Below, piece after piece: positions 1-11,959 of a stretch of DNA of 64,000 bases (position 1 is its first letter; the number at the start of each line of letters is the position of its first letter). The DNA is taken from assembly GCA_963995525.1 (NCBI GenBank), contig OZ023210.1, forward strand, positions 25,581,116 through 25,645,115, in the 5' to 3' direction. A model generated the notes under the pieces. The model searched no databases and was not told the DNA's origin. It saw nothing but the letters and a program-made list of their open reading frames with translations. The translations under genes were made by a program, and so were the position numbers. This DNA is from Escarpia spicata (taxonomy: Eukaryota > Annelida > Polychaeta > Sabellida > Siboglinidae).

Positions 1-523
1 TACCTTATAAAAATACCTCTAAATGAGCTGCCATTTCACCGGCTGTAATATATTGGTCGATATATAATTTTAGGGGATGAGATCTTACGTTTTCAATACA
101 AATATTTGTGTCATATTCGTGATATAATAATAATGTAACTTCTTTTGCGCCTATATCCTCGGAAACCAAGCTCAGAGGCGCATCAATACAAAAGGGTTGG
201 TCTAAATATTGCTTATGCGTGTTTGTTTTTGTTTTTTACTGCAAAGACATCTGTTCATGTTTGCAGTATACTTGACACGATTAAGCCCTGCAATTCACTG
301 CATTCAATATCACAAAACATCATCGTTTGGTAAAGGCAGTTAGTCGGTCTCCTCGTTTCTCTCACCCAATAACAACTTCCGAAATCTCACATTGGCTTAC
401 TGTACAATATTGTCTTATAGTTTTGCTGCGGACGCACATATCAGGAACTTTCATCTAACTTTAAAATTCGATCTTATATGCGTGTATAACTGTTGTTTCG
501 CTAGATTAATTTGGCGATTGTGG
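1..523. other. No gene recognised
   Basis: AT-rich sequence with only short chance reading frames. I see no splice-bounded coding block, RNA gene or transposon protein. Confidence 0.5.
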
Positions 524-719
524 ACAGTGGAACCTCACTATTAAGGTCACCCTTGGGACCGAACAAACGTGACCTGGTTAACGAGGTGACCGTATTAGCG
601 GGACTAAGTTCCTATTCTTTACTGTACTGTATAAGAGACAACTTTGGGAATATTCTAGGGTGACCTTATTTGCAAGGTGGCTGTGTTACCGAGGTGACCG
701 TAAAGCGAGATTTGACTGT
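524..719. mobile_element. Short MITE, possibly Tigger/pogo-like
   Basis: The left end reads ACAGTGGAACCTC and the right end, reverse-complemented, reads ACAGTCAAATCTCG. Both are followed inwards by GGTCACC, giving an imperfect terminal inverted repeat of about 30 bp. The interior repeats the word GAGGTGACCGTA. There is no coding capacity. The CAGTGGAACCTC-type end resembles small pogo/Tigger-derived elements, but a clean TA duplication is not visible on the left, so the superfamily is inferred. Confidence 0.5.
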
Positions 720-2328
720 ACATGTGTTCACAGGTTGCCCGAGTTTCTCCTCACTAAGCCTGCCGCGTAACATTTTCTGCCAAGTGCAGATGCTCTCGTG
801 CAGAGTTCGAAGGGAGCATTTTCTTCACCACTTGAACACCAGAAGCCATCAAGCCAGACGGTGCTAACAAATCATTAAATATACATGCATATGCCATAAA
901 ATGTGAAAGTCGTGGGAACTATGTGCCGTCTCGCTACGGGACATGAACGGGTCTACGTTTCTATGGAACACGTATGTTTTTGCTGCACAAAACAGACCCG
1001 ACTTCTGGACTTTACAAACAAGATCAATTCGCAGATTAACAATTTAGTGGATTTATATTCGGGGAAAGTTCCCACACGGGCGGTCTAAATAACACACGGT
1101 TTGACAAATGTTGTGTAAAGTTGCGCGATGCAACAACGGTTGGTGACAACGCATGATAACGAAATTGGTTATTCAAATAGCTTAGAGACGTTAAATGGCA
1201 AATGAGTCTTACATTATGCGTATAGTTACGGACTATGTAAGATGATCCGCTGTTGCCCGAGTTGCGTTATTGCATGAGTTGGTGATGTCTGCGTGTCCCT
1301 CCTCGTGATATTTCTAAATAATTATGTCTAATTGAGCACCATTGACGTTAAGTTATTTGCGAGTATGTCTGTTCTGTGTCCTGGTATCAGCAACGGTGGT
1401 GATTATTAGCAGGAAGTTCGCTGAATCAGTTCAACTGGTCCCAGTCTTGCCAGGAGTGTAAGAACCAGCCAACTTCAAAACAACAAGTGCTAATAAAGCA
1501 ATAACTATCAAAACTATTGTATATGTTTATAATTTGAACATTTCGACCGCGCATCATTCAAATTGCGAACACAGTCTTCAGATTATTTTTAATAAACACA
1601 GTTTCGCGGGCAATGTATGTTAACATATTTATTGTAGTATTACGAACATTACATAACAATATTATAAACAGACACCGTTGGTTTAATCGTTTAGGTAACA
1701 CACGTGTACAGTATCCGTGCAAGCATTTCGTGATAAATATACTAACCTGTCACTACATACATACGTTTAACTTACGGTTGAGTGAATCAATTTAGACACC
1801 CATTAGTTAACAGAAAGTCGTGATTCGACGCAAACTATAGTTGTTGAATATTACTTCGTAGATGTACATTTTTCACTTCTGAATGTGACTACTGGGAGAT
1901 ATTTCGGTTTCTTCCAACAGAGGCAATAATAACATGTCCAATATTCATTCAGCGTTGTTTATTTCATGTCATCTACAATTCGGCCACACATTTAGAGACT
2001 GGCAGTTTCTTTATATCATACTTGTTCCTGGATACCAAACAAGGTCGATATGTGGATTTTGTGTCTGCACAAAATACACTTATATTTGCCTATCGAATGG
2101 GTTTTTTAAACTCTAAATTACCAAACGGCTACATTTTCATTTGAGCATATCGTTTACATTAATTGTGTCCTCGGATGTATAGATAAATCGTCTGAACGAT
2201 AATATATACTAGCTGCACCCACCCAAGGAGCAACAAACGAAGGACAGCAGTTATAACTATTACAGCATTTTCTACTTGTGTTACCACCTTGGGAATGCCT
2301 GATCACACAGTTTGCCTACTGGAAAAAG
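720..2328. other. No gene recognised
   Basis: About 1.6 kb without a frame over about 65 codons and without protein similarity that I recognise. The short frames present look random in composition. Confidence 0.5.
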
Positions 2329-2329
2329 T

Positions 2330-2382
2330 ATATGTATATATATATATATATATATAATTTTATTATATATATATATATATAA
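2330..2382. repeat. (TA)n microsatellite
   Basis: Two TA tracts separated by an AATTTTAT interruption. Confidence 0.95.
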
Positions 2383-3410
2383 CTACATTTGTATTTTGGA
2401 AATGCATTACAAATTGGTATGCTCCCAGGAAGTGAACGAACTTTAGAAGAGGGGAGTGGGTCCCGACACCTGAGAAGACATACACTTACATTGCCCCCGA
2501 GTTAGCGTATTAATAATTATAATATAGCTGCACTGAATTCAATGATGTAATAAGTAGTAGATGTCTGCGGATAATCAAGTATGTGGTGCTATTGTAATAC
2601 AATGTAGTCCTACATCGCTCGAGTCAGCACACACGTGTGATCTTGGCGTCCCGCCCGGGGGGCGTGAACGGGGGGTGTGCTCGTTTGTCGCTCCCTCGAT
2701 TGCCTCTACGCTCGTATCGCTGTATGTCCTGCAACGAGAACATTGGATGTTTATTGCGTAGGTGCATATGGATAATTGACCCGGCCATTGTATGTTTTAG
2801 TATTTACTATTGGCGGCCATATCAAAATGGTGCAACGCTTTATATGGGATTTACTTCAAACGGTTTAAGGCTTAATTGCAAGAACTTGTCTAGACTATCT
2901 CTGGTAGATTATTATTTCTTTTTGCAGATTACTATAATCTGTCGTCGATCTATATGATCGATACACTCTATATTTCTGTATGATCGACAAATATAACTAA
3001 AACAGGTCATTGGTCAAAAACTGTATATTTAATTCTAACTTGCACTTCACTGTTATCAATACGTGAGCATATCGCAACTTAAAATATGATTGTATTGTAA
3101 TTTGCTGCAAGCCAATATAAATTATTAATTATCAAATAAGTACTACTATCAGTGTGTTATTTTGTGTGTTTATATTGTAATAGCCAAAAATAACTAACAT
3201 TGTACTATTATGTAATATCTGTCATATTCCATGTGTTGTAAGTAAATCATTCTTAGGGGTATACAAATACAAGAGTTTCTTCAGTATACTCCTTTTTTCT
3301 GACATAATCATTCGGATAAACCATAAACACTTTATGTATTGTTCTTTTGTTGGAAAAAAAACATTTACTTACTTACTAAGTTATTTATTAACATCGACAC
3401 ATTCTTACTT
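2383..3410. other. No gene recognised
   Basis: A frame of about 106 codons (2637-2957) lies here but has no start context, splice support or recognisable motif. The rest is AT-rich non-coding sequence. Confidence 0.45.
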
Positions 3411-3550
3411 ACAGGGTGATTAGTGATTAATAAAACATAATTCTAATGAAATAAAGGCATAGAATTACATGAAAAAAATAATATTAACAGGACTATTTAA
3501 TAATTGCGTACATTACAAAGATATCAAAATTCTCAAAGAATCGCTTTTTT
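3411..3550 (+). repeat. Dispersed repeat, copy 1 (pairs with 48281-48416)
   Basis: This stretch matches the reverse complement of 48281-48416 over about 135 bp. Shared words include GATTAATAAAACATAATTCT, AATGAAATAAAGGCAT and TAATTGCGT. It has no coding capacity and is probably a non-autonomous transposon. Confidence 0.75.
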
Positions 3551-3637
3551 TAGTTTAGCCATTCCTGTTGATATTTTGACACAGGACTACTCATGACATT
3601 TAGTTTTTTTACTTATTATTGTAACTATTGTTATGTA

Positions 3638-3639
<2 letters not shown>

Positions 3640-3675
<36 letters not shown>
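3640..3675. repeat. (TA)n microsatellite
   Basis: Uninterrupted TA tract just beyond the 3' end of the minus-strand LINE at 3714-7830. Confidence 0.95.
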
Positions 3676-3677
<2 letters not shown>

Positions 3678-4019
3678 CAATAGTTAGTACGGGGTTTTTT
3701 CATTGTTGACAACATAAATAAATAAATATACTTATATAGCGCCAACTCTAGTTAGAAACTATTCAAGGCGCTTTACATGTAAAATAGTAATAAATCAAAG
3801 CAGTAATTAATTAAGTAAAAAAAATGAATTAAAAAAATTTATATATATATATATATTTAAATATTAGTATTATCGTTTCATATAAACAAAAGGTAATTGA
3901 TAAAAGCTTAATGCCAAATCTAAAAGTCATAGTAGCAGTACAAATATTGATTAAAAGAGAATGTTTAAAAGTGCTCTTAAAAGTCTCAGTGTTCATTACA
4001 TGCATTTAAAACAAGTAGT

Positions 4020-4511
4020 TTACTCCGCAAATCCGGGACTGCTGCGGCTGCTGGAGTTAAAATATCGATTAAAATAGAGTGTTTTTAATGCGCTTTTAAA
4101 AGCTGCTTCACTGATTAGTTCACGCATTGATGTGGGTAAATCGTTCCAGAGGTCCGGAGCTGCTGCCATAAAACTCGCGTCTCCGACTTTGCGTCTTGTT
4201 CGCGGTCTCGCAAGTTGACGATTTCCCGCTGACCGAAGGGACCTGGTAGGCACGTAGAGGCAGACAAGCTCGCTCAGGTACACGGGCCCACACTTGTTGA
4301 CAGCTCTGTGCACGAATACCAGGACCTTGAAACGAATGCGTTCTCGTACCGGCAGCCAATGTAGGTCCTGGAGCACTGGCGTGATGCTTGTGTATTTGGG
4401 CACTCGCACGATCATTCTGGCTGCAGAGTTTTGGACACGCTGTAACCGTACACAGTTCTTGTCCATGGTGCCGTACAGGAGGGAGTTGCAGTAGTCGAGC
4501 CTTGATGTCAC
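4020..4511 (-). pseudogene. LINE A C-terminal region
   Basis: About 163 codons holding the typical post-polymerase segment: SRLDYCNSLLYG, VQNSAARMIV, LHWLPVRERIRFK and a late APDLWNDLP. These words mark the C-terminus of CR1/L2/Rex1-type LINEs. A short frame break at 4512-4522 separates it from the polymerase frame. Confidence 0.85.
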
Positions 4512-4522
4512 TAATGCGTTGA

Positions 4523-6881
4523 CTACTCTCTCCCTCGTCTGTCTTGGCAGGAACTTGTTGATTTGGCTATTTGGCTGATGTGATAAAGGTGGAAATAGCA
4601 GGACCGGGTAATCGCTGATGTGTTGGCAGACATGTCCATATGACAGTCCAAGACAGCACCAAGGTCTTTAATCTGATGCACAGCTCGGATGAGAGAACCA
4701 CCAACATTGATGCTGAGATCGTTTAATAACTTTTTTGCACACACTGGGACAATCGGAAGGAACTCGGTTTTCTGGTCGTTCAGTTTGAGGTAATTAGAGG
4801 TCAGCCAATCCCGAACCTCCACGACGCAAGCTTCGAGACGCCGTAGGGCCTCGAGTAATGCCGTAGGATTAAGCGCAAACACACGCATCAGCTGCAGGTC
4901 GTCAGCATAGTGATGAAACGTTACGCCGTGCCTTCTGATGACATCGCCGACTGGTTGGACGTACAGAGAGAACAGTACAGGCCCAATGACGGATCCCTGC
5001 GGCACTCCTGTTTTAAGAATGTGATGTTCAGATTCACTTTGGCCAATTACAACACGCTGCTTGCGGTCTTGCAGATATGATTCCATCCACTGGAGGGCGT
5101 AACCTTGAATACCATAGCGCTTGCTGAGCCGATTGAATAGAATGGTGTGGTCAATCGTGTCAAAAGCTGAACTCAGGTCAAGAAGCACGAGCAGAGTGCC
5201 TTCTTTGCGATCCAAGGCCACCCGGACATCACTGCAGACTTTCAACAATGCGGTTTCTGTAGAGTGAAGCTTTTTGTATGCCGACTGAAAAGGTTCATTC
5301 ATATCTTGTGAGTCAAGATGGTCAGATAATCGCTGTGCTACTATCTTCTCAATAACCTTGGACAGATGAGACAGACTGCTGACAGGTATGTAGTTATGTA
5401 GCACGTCACGGTCCAGAGATGGCTTCTTCAATACTGGACGAACACGAGCCTCCTTTAAGGACGTTGGCACTGTTCCTTCTTCAAATGACTTGTTGGTAAT
5501 AGCGGTAATAACTGGTACCAATGATGACAGGCACTGCTGAATTTGTTTGCCTGGCAGAGGATCGAGTTGACAGCTCTTTGTTAATCCAGACACAATCTTG
5601 TGTGTCTCCTCTTCCGATGTTGGCACGAGCAAAACGAGAGGTTCATTGAAACATGCCTTCTCTCTCACTGGTGAGTTTGAGCAGTACATCGTTTCTAACT
5701 CTGTCCGAATCTGTTGCACTTTGTTAGTGAAGTGTTGCGCGAACTTACTGCAACCATCATCAGTGGATTCAAAGTCCGGATAAATGTTCTTCTGTTCAGC
5801 CCCGAGGGACCTAACGAGCCGGAACATCGATTTGTTGTCAGCTCTCTGCAGAGTGTCTTGATAGTAGTTGCTCTTAGCCTTAGCTATGCAACCTGTCGAG
5901 GCATTGCGGGCTTCGACATAGAGCTGCCGGTGAACTTCGAGTTTGGTCGTCCTCCAACGATGTTCATACTGGCGTTTCTTCTCTCTAGCCTCCTTCACCT
6001 TTCTGTTGTACCATGGACATGGATTAGTCCCTCTCCTCACTCTGTTCTTGTTTGGAGCGTGTTTGTCGAAGACCTTACGCAAGACTGTATCGTAGATGTT
6101 AACCATGTCTGGCGTGCTTTCTGGGTGTTTATGTAGAATTTGTTCGCACTGGTAGGCGATATCTTCCCGAAAAAGATCAATTTGGAAGTGGCGGAAGTCA
6201 CGTACTAGGATGGCAGTGGGGAGGGTGAATGGCCTGCTCACCGCCAGCACACAGTCAATACAGTGATGATCGGCTATTGACATAGGCTTGACCGTCACTG
6301 ACGTCACTGACTGGTCAACAGCGCGACTAATCACTAGGTCCAGAATATGACCGTGTATGTGTGTCGGATCCCTAACATGTTGAATTAGTTCAAATGTGTC
6401 CAACAGATCTACCAGTTTGATAGCTTTTAATGGATCGTCAAAGTGTATGTTGAAGTCACCAACAATGAGTGCTGGCACAACGGAGAGGTTAATGTCACTG
6501 AACAATATTTCTAGTTCATCAATGAAATCTGAGGTTGTGCCAGAGTTCTTGCTTGCTGCCGGTGAGTGGTACAGAACGTACACATCGAAAGGCCGCACGC
6601 TGTTTCCTGTGAGGCGAGCACGCAGCAGTTCCATATGTTTGAAACGTAGTATTGCGAGTAGCTTGCACGAGTAGACATCTCGGTGGAGTAGACCGACGCC
6701 CCCACCTCTGCCCGGGCTGCCTCGGCACACTGACGAATCTGTAGCCGTCGGGAGCAAGCTCGGTGATTATAGCAGAATCACCATCTCGCTTCAACCACGT
6801 CTCAGTGATCGCCAGAAGATCAATTTCGTCGTCGAGAACATATTCGTTTATCAAGTGTTTTGTTTCTGACACTTTGCGCAT
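4523..6881 (-). pseudogene. LINE A endonuclease and reverse transcriptase
   Basis: This region encodes target-nicking endonuclease and reverse transcriptase for target-primed insertion. From 6881 the frame reads AITETWL (the catalytic ETW motif). It shifts near 6715 into the long 744-codon frame, where GDFNIHF and SIADHHCI supply the endonuclease D/N and H residues. Reverse transcriptase blocks follow: an LVLLDLSSAFDTIDH core aspartate, GVPQGSVIGPVLF and FHHYADDLQLM. The YADD box is intact. Frame breaks, not active-site loss, disable the copy. The nearest relative in this window is the LINE at 32990-36180. Confidence 0.88.
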
Positions 6882-6958
6882 TCATTAACACCATACGTGG
6901 ATGCTTAGTTGGCAGGGTAGGAGTCACATTTTCATCAGTTTTGTTTTTGAGTTGACGT

Positions 6959-7515
6959 GTGCCTGGTGCCGCTGGTGCCGCTGGTACCGTTGGTGCCGAT
7001 TCTGTCACTGCTGTTGCCGCTGTTGCTGCTGTCACTGCAGCCGCCGCTGGTGCCACTGCTGTCGCCGCTGTCACTGCTGTCGCTGGTGATGCCAGTGCTG
7101 TCGCCGCTGGTGCCACTGTTGCCGCCGCTTGGGCCACTGCTGACACTGCAGCCGCCGTTGGTGCAACTGCTGTTGCCGCTGGCGCCACTGCTGTCACTGC
7201 TATCACCGCTGGTGCCACTGCTGTCATTGCTGCCGCCGTTGGTGCCACTACTGTCGCCGCTGTCACTGCTGTCGCCACTAACACTGTTGTCGTCGCTGGT
7301 GCCACTGCTGTTGCTGCTGTCGCCGCTGTCACTGCTGTCGCCGCTGCCACTGCTGACGCCGTTGTTGCTGCAGCCGCCGCTGGTGCCACTGTTGCCGCCG
7401 CTTGGGCCACTGCTGCCACTGCAGCCGCCGCTGGTGCCACCGCTTGGGCCACTGCTGACACTGCAGCCGCCGCTGGTGCCACTGCTGTCACTGCAACTGG
7501 TGCCACTGCTGAAAT
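6959..7515 (-). repeat. Ala/Val/Thr-coding minisatellite in LINE A
   Basis: About 550 bp of irregular GC-rich tandem array built from 9- to 21-base units such as GCCGCTGGTGCCACTGCTGTC, interspersed with CTGCAG sites. All variation keeps the triplet frame, so both strands stay open for long stretches. The minus strand is the coding one, because it runs into the endonuclease start. Confidence 0.85.
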
Positions 7516-7693
7516 AGACTCAGCAGTGTTCTCTTCAGTTCGACTCTTGCAGGGCACCAGGTTGACAGTGTTTGATCCGGTCTGTTTATGTCTCTTTGAA
7601 CGGGGACGATTGCCCGTAACCGCTTGAAAAGTTAATAAACAAGAAGATAAGTCAGAATTATCAGTGCGTTGAGTCGGGTCCTGCCCTGTGCGT

Positions 7694-7741
7694 CTGATGT
7701 GATGACCACCCCGACGACTGATGTGATGACCACCCCGACGA
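7694..7741. repeat. 24-bp tandem duplication
   Basis: Two perfect copies of a 24-base unit beginning CTGATGTGATGACC, inside the LINE A N-terminal frame. On the minus strand they add the repeated residues RRGGHHIS/RRGGHHIR. Confidence 0.9.
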
Positions 7742-7830
7742 CTGCGCAAATGCAAGATGCCCAAATCTTTAAGAGTAGTAAAAACAATAGATTCGATAGT
7801 AGATGTTCCACGTTTCATAGACCACAGTTC

Positions 7831-9335
7831 TACATTGCTCTATTGTTTTGGTCTAGGCCTGCTTGGCACTGCAGTCATTGTAATGCTGCAGTCATTGTAA
7901 TGCTGCAGGTTTCCAGACAACAATGGTTGTTGAAGTCAGTGGCCGCACAAACACAATAGAAGGCAATTGGGCGTTGACCTGTACTGTACACTTAAAACAA
8001 ACCAAAATAGCGCGTAACCTGGGAGCAACACTGTAGTTGGCAGCAGCTTGTACAGCGCCCATTATTCACATCACCTCTTGCCCTGGTGTACGCCTTATGT
8101 TCATGGCCCAATACCCAATCTGTCATGTTCTCTCGTATCTCACTTTGTGTTTATTTATTCGAAGTCTTGTTATGACCCCTGTCCCCGATGCCATGTGTGA
8201 AATTATAAGGGCAGTCACTAGACTAGAGGAATGTGTGTCAAAGCAAAGCCAAGGTCCAGGACCATTGGCATTGCTTGAAAGACTTCACAATATCCCAGGG
8301 TATCTTGTTATGTAAACGCACGGGGTAACAAATACACAAGAAGCCAGTTTTACACCAAACGTAAAATTGTGAGTCCTAATTGTAGTCATTCAGAGGTGGC
8401 AGATGCAGACAATGTGACGATGATTTAACAATTATGGGCACATAAATTAAGCCACATAAAATAATTCATTAAATTGTCATAATCATTAAACGAGAGGTGC
8501 GGTTTTTATTTTTAGTATGCTGATTAACTACCGACTGACAAAGAGGCTGTTCTCAACAATAAACAACTTAAGATGTGTAGCGAATGTATTTCTTACAAGC
8601 TGCAAACCCGGTAGACAAATTCATCTGGCTTAACACAAAATAATTTGTTCAACTATTGCGCTGGGACACGAATGAATAATTGTATTTAATCAATACACAA
8701 TAAGGTTCAGCTTCATCTATTTAAAAATGCGCGTGCTGATAAGAAATCGTGTAATTGTGTGGCTGTATGGTTGCCGAAATACTGTGGTTGCTAGTTGCAT
8801 GTGTGTAGATCTCAGAAAGGGGAGCCGTATTGCTGATGAGGAGGCAAGAATGTGTGAAGGGAATTTCTTATCAATTATTATGTCAATTTGTTGTTCTGTA
8901 TACTTGTAATACTTGTATACTTGTACAGTTTGTGTTTCCCGGAGTCAGTGTGGTTTACAAGATGTGATATTTGACTGTTTGACACCTAGAATTTAATTCA
9001 AATTCCTCAAGAGGACAATATTTTTTCTAATATAGCTTCTATTTACCGAGCAGGTTTATTAAAGGTTTGTTAATTTACTAACTTAATTATATTTATGATA
9101 AATTATGGAACTTTTTCACATCAGATCATATAAATATAATGTATTAATTGAGTGAAAACTTGTGAAAAGATTGTAAATGTCACACTTAAACTCTTTATTC
9201 TGATAAATAACTTGGACACACCCACACTCCTCGAGGCAACAAAATGGGAACAATCTCCACAGAACTCATATGAGTCCCACTTTGTCTGAAAACGCATCCC
9301 CAAAATGGGCCTGCTGGGGATGCTAATGTGGAGTT

Positions 9336-9337
<2 letters not shown>
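7831..9337. other. No gene recognised
   Basis: No supportable gene. A 92-codon plus frame (8037-8315) is the longest and has no recognisable motif. A short CTGCAGTCATTGTAATG duplication sits at 7869-7907. Confidence 0.45.

Positions 9338-9367
<30 letters not shown>
9338..9367. repeat. (TA)n microsatellite
   Basis: Simple TA tract upstream of the gypsy-type relic. Confidence 0.95.
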
Positions 9368-9371
<4 letters not shown>

Positions 9372-10239
9372 ATATACATATAAGATGAAAGAATATAAGA
9401 CGAAATCACATGGTCCACCAATCTCACACCCACTTCATTGTTCTTCCAGTTAGAAATGTAACCTTTTGCATTATGAGAACATATGTGGGGCCTCTACATT
9501 GTGAAAATATATAACCCCACATGAACTTGTGGCGCCCCTGGAGTCGGTAAAATTGGTTAAATGTGAACCCCCCATTGTGAAAAGCTGGCTACGGGTCTGG
9601 TATGCATATGATATCCAGTGGTGACATATTATTTCATAGTGGCAGCCAGGTTAACGAACACTTGCAGCTAACGAGTTTGAATCTTTACGCTCGAAACATT
9701 ACGAGAAAATAAACAATTTGATTCAACGGGATTCGACGCACGATGTCGATGGGCAAATGCAAATGGCGGATGGGACACCATTGCCACTGACACTGTTAGT
9801 AGAAAGATACGGCTGTTGACGAACAGCTAAGAGTCATGTTTGTGTACTTACGGTCGAACTGGTACTATTGTGTAGAATTAACAGTGTGCTAATTGTATTC
9901 GGCTTGTCTTAGTCGTATATTGTTGTCATAATACGTACGCTACACAATGGGCGAACTGTCTGGGATAGAAGCCCCGCGCATGGACTGGTCTGTCTTCTGC
10001 AGGCTTACAAACTGTATTTGACAGCTTTAAGCAGAACTGTGAACTAATCTTTAGTGAGCCACACTCGAAGAAAGATGAAGCCACACAAGTCACGTGTGTG
10101 CTACTATGGGTTGGCCAAGTCCCCAAGAGGGTCTACGTATTTACAATACCTTGGTATCACAGAAGAGAAAAGAGGCAACCTTGGGGGAGGGGTTCAGACT
10201 GATGATCGAACCTAAAACGAACTATAGATTAAATAGGTT

Positions 10240-10580
10240 CCACTAAAAGAAATACAAGCAAGCGGCAGATGAACCCATCGACAAGTATATGACTCGATGC
10301 AAGTTACAAGCAAAGAAATACATATTTAGAGACAACATAGAGACAGAAGAAAGATTAGTAGACCAGCTAATCGTGGGAATAAAACACCCAAAGTTGCATG
10401 AAAAGCTGCTGGGTTGTGACTCCACACTGACATTAGACGGTGCAATGGACATGGCTAGGACCTTTGAGGCTACGATGACTGACATGCAGCTATTCAGTGG
10501 TAAAGCAAACATTCATCAAGTCCGTCAGAAGCACCAGACGAGACGACCACACACACAGACAGTCATCAGACCATGGCTTG
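10240..10580 (+). pseudogene. Gypsy-type gag remnant
   Basis: An open stretch of about 100 codons, with DQLIVGIKHPKLHEKLLG and a charged helical region. This matches the C-terminal capsid region of Ty3/gypsy gag, which lies just before the nucleocapsid zinc knuckle. The frame is cut by the 454-bp insertion beginning at 10581. Upstream gag sequence (about 9740-10240) is present only as scattered, stop-ridden pieces. Confidence 0.65.
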
Positions 10581-11034
10581 CAGGGGTGAGACCACTGTTA
10601 GATTTCCCATTGGCGACCATGTTAACGTTTTGTCAGATTATAAGAAAACTGTACCTGACAAAAATCTGAAATTCATTCACAGCCACTGATATCATGTCAT
10701 TGATATACTGATGACATTTCGTCAAAATCACATATTTCCAACTCTTTTAAAACGCATGCATACACGGCGCGTATCGATATTGACCAAAATAACCACGTTT
10801 TCCTGCACACACGTGGGCTATGTGAAAAAAATGGCAAACTATCACTCCCCCAACTACACTCTTTCAGATATGCGTCATTTCACTTACAATACATTCTACC
10901 ACAAAACCTGTTGATATGCCTGGTTTAGTGCATTCAGTTCACATAAAAAGGGTCTCAAATTTAAAATATCACCATTTTCAGGGCACTATATGTTTTACTT
11001 TTACACAGGAAGTCTAACAGTGGTCTCACCCCTG
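10581..11034. mobile_element. 454-bp TIR element (MITE), copy 1
   Basis: The ends are perfect 22-bp inverted repeats starting CAGGGGTGAGACCACTGTTAGA. The interior is AT-rich and non-coding. The insertion point is exact: gag sequence stops on the left, and the nucleocapsid zinc knuckle begins immediately on the right, its first codon overlapping the last two bases of the TIR. No convincing target duplication is seen, so the superfamily is open. A diverged relative lies at 42125-42500. Confidence 0.88.
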
Positions 11035-11100
11035 TAATTATTGCGGTGGAAGACACCCTGCAGGGAGAAATCAATGCCCAGCATATGGCAGCAAGTGACT
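11033..11100 (+). pseudogene. Gypsy-type nucleocapsid zinc knuckle
   Basis: Directly to the right of the TIR element the plus strand encodes a Cys-x2-Cys-x3-His-x6-Cys knuckle (CNYCGGRH then a CPAYG block), the usual nucleic-acid-binding motif of gypsy gag. It ends in a stop within a few codons. The protease expected downstream is not recognisable. Confidence 0.65.
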
Positions 11101-11162
11101 GGCATGCGGACGATTCAACCACTGGAAGGTAGTTTGTCCCGCAACAGATGTTGCTAGATGTG

Positions 11163-11910
11163 ACTCGTCGATACACCTACGAGATGAGATCCGGTTGGAA
11201 CTTGAGGACATCGGTGTCATTGAGAAGGTGACTCAACCAACTGACTGGGTTTAGAGCATTGTATACAGTCGGAAGGCGTCAGGAAAATTGCGGGTTTGTC
11301 TTGACCCGAAGGATCTTGACCAACTATCAAACGCCCACACTACAAAACGCCGACGTTGGATTATGTGACCCATAAACTAGCCGGAGCGGTCTTCTCAAAG
11401 TTGGATACGGTTATTGATCGGTGTCGTTGGATGATGAATCGAGTCTGAAGACAACATTCAACAGCCCGTTTGGCCGATTTCGGTTCAGATGATTGCCATT
11501 TGGTCTCAGTTTGAGCCAGGACATTTTCCAGGAGTGAATGGACGGACACGATGAGCATCGCAGATGATGGGGGAGTATTCGGCAGTGACGAAGACGAGCA
11601 CGATACTAACCTGCACAGTTTGATGAAGACAGCACGACAAAATGGACTAGTCTTCAACATCGATAAGTGTGAAATCAAGAAACAGAGCATCAACTTCTTC
11701 GACGCGGAAGGCGCATACCCCGATATTCTAGACGAGTTGACGACATCCAGAAGATGAACAGACCAGTGAACGCGACGCAGCTGCAGGAATTCTTGGGCAT
11801 CGCGACGTATATTTCCCCCTTCATACAGTAGTTGTAGCAGCAGTCTGCTTCAATCAGAGATCTACTCAAGAAGGACGTCGTGTATGAATGGATTCCTTCA
11901 CACGACGCCA
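11163..11910 (+). pseudogene. Gypsy-type reverse transcriptase, fragmented
   Basis: Pieces in at least three frames. RDEIRLELEDIGVIEKV and KLRVCLDPKDL are the N-terminal strands. A KLAGAVFSKLD piece carries the first catalytic-aspartate region. SIADDGGVFGSDEDEHD (from 11551) holds the IADD form of the catalytic double-aspartate box, and LQEFLGIATYIS marks the connection domain. Internal stops and a deletion between the aspartate boxes make it non-functional. Confidence 0.8.
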
Positions 11911-11959
11911 CGTTTGAAGAAACGAAAGCGCTGATCTGCAGACATTTGACTTTGTTCTA

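Larger units (their letters stand above)
6820..7818 (-). pseudogene. LINE A N-terminal region with Ala/Val repeat, running into endonuclease start
   Basis: An open frame of about 332 codons. The first 120 or so residues are basic (a GNRPRSKRHKQ segment). About 180 residues of VTAVAPAAAAV-type repeat follow. The end reads PRMVLMNAQSVRNK, which is the opening strand of the LINE endonuclease (N of NAQS; consensus N-x-R/Q-S-hydrophobic). The frame is lost just after NKT, where the continuing endonuclease sequence appears one frame over. The repeat is open in several frames because its unit is a multiple of three. Whether the repeat was part of the ancestral element or expanded in this copy cannot be told from one copy. 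Confidence 0.65.
3714..7830 (-). mobile_element. LINE A: CR1/L2/Rex1-like non-LTR retrotransposon
   Basis: A nearly full coding unit on the minus strand: an Ala/Val/Thr-rich N-terminal region, an apurinic-type endonuclease, a reverse transcriptase and a C-terminal region. The 3' end contains the paired words GCGCTATATAAG and TGTAAAGCGCC, which can form a stem, followed by an A/T-rich tail (TTTATTTATTTATG on the minus strand). Similar GCGC stems end the LINE at 32990-36180, the SINE at 39237-39577 and the fragment at 59645-59860. The unit is broken by at least three frame changes, near 6850, near 6715 and between 4511 and 4523, so this copy is dead. Confidence 0.88.

Noticed and set aside
6957..7627. 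Leu/Pro-rich and Ala-rich plus-strand frames of 186 and 222 codons
   Set aside because: Antisense to the LINE A N-terminal region; open only because of the triplet repeat.
8037..8315. 92-codon plus frame
   Set aside because: No recognisable motif, splice signals or context; length compatible with chance.
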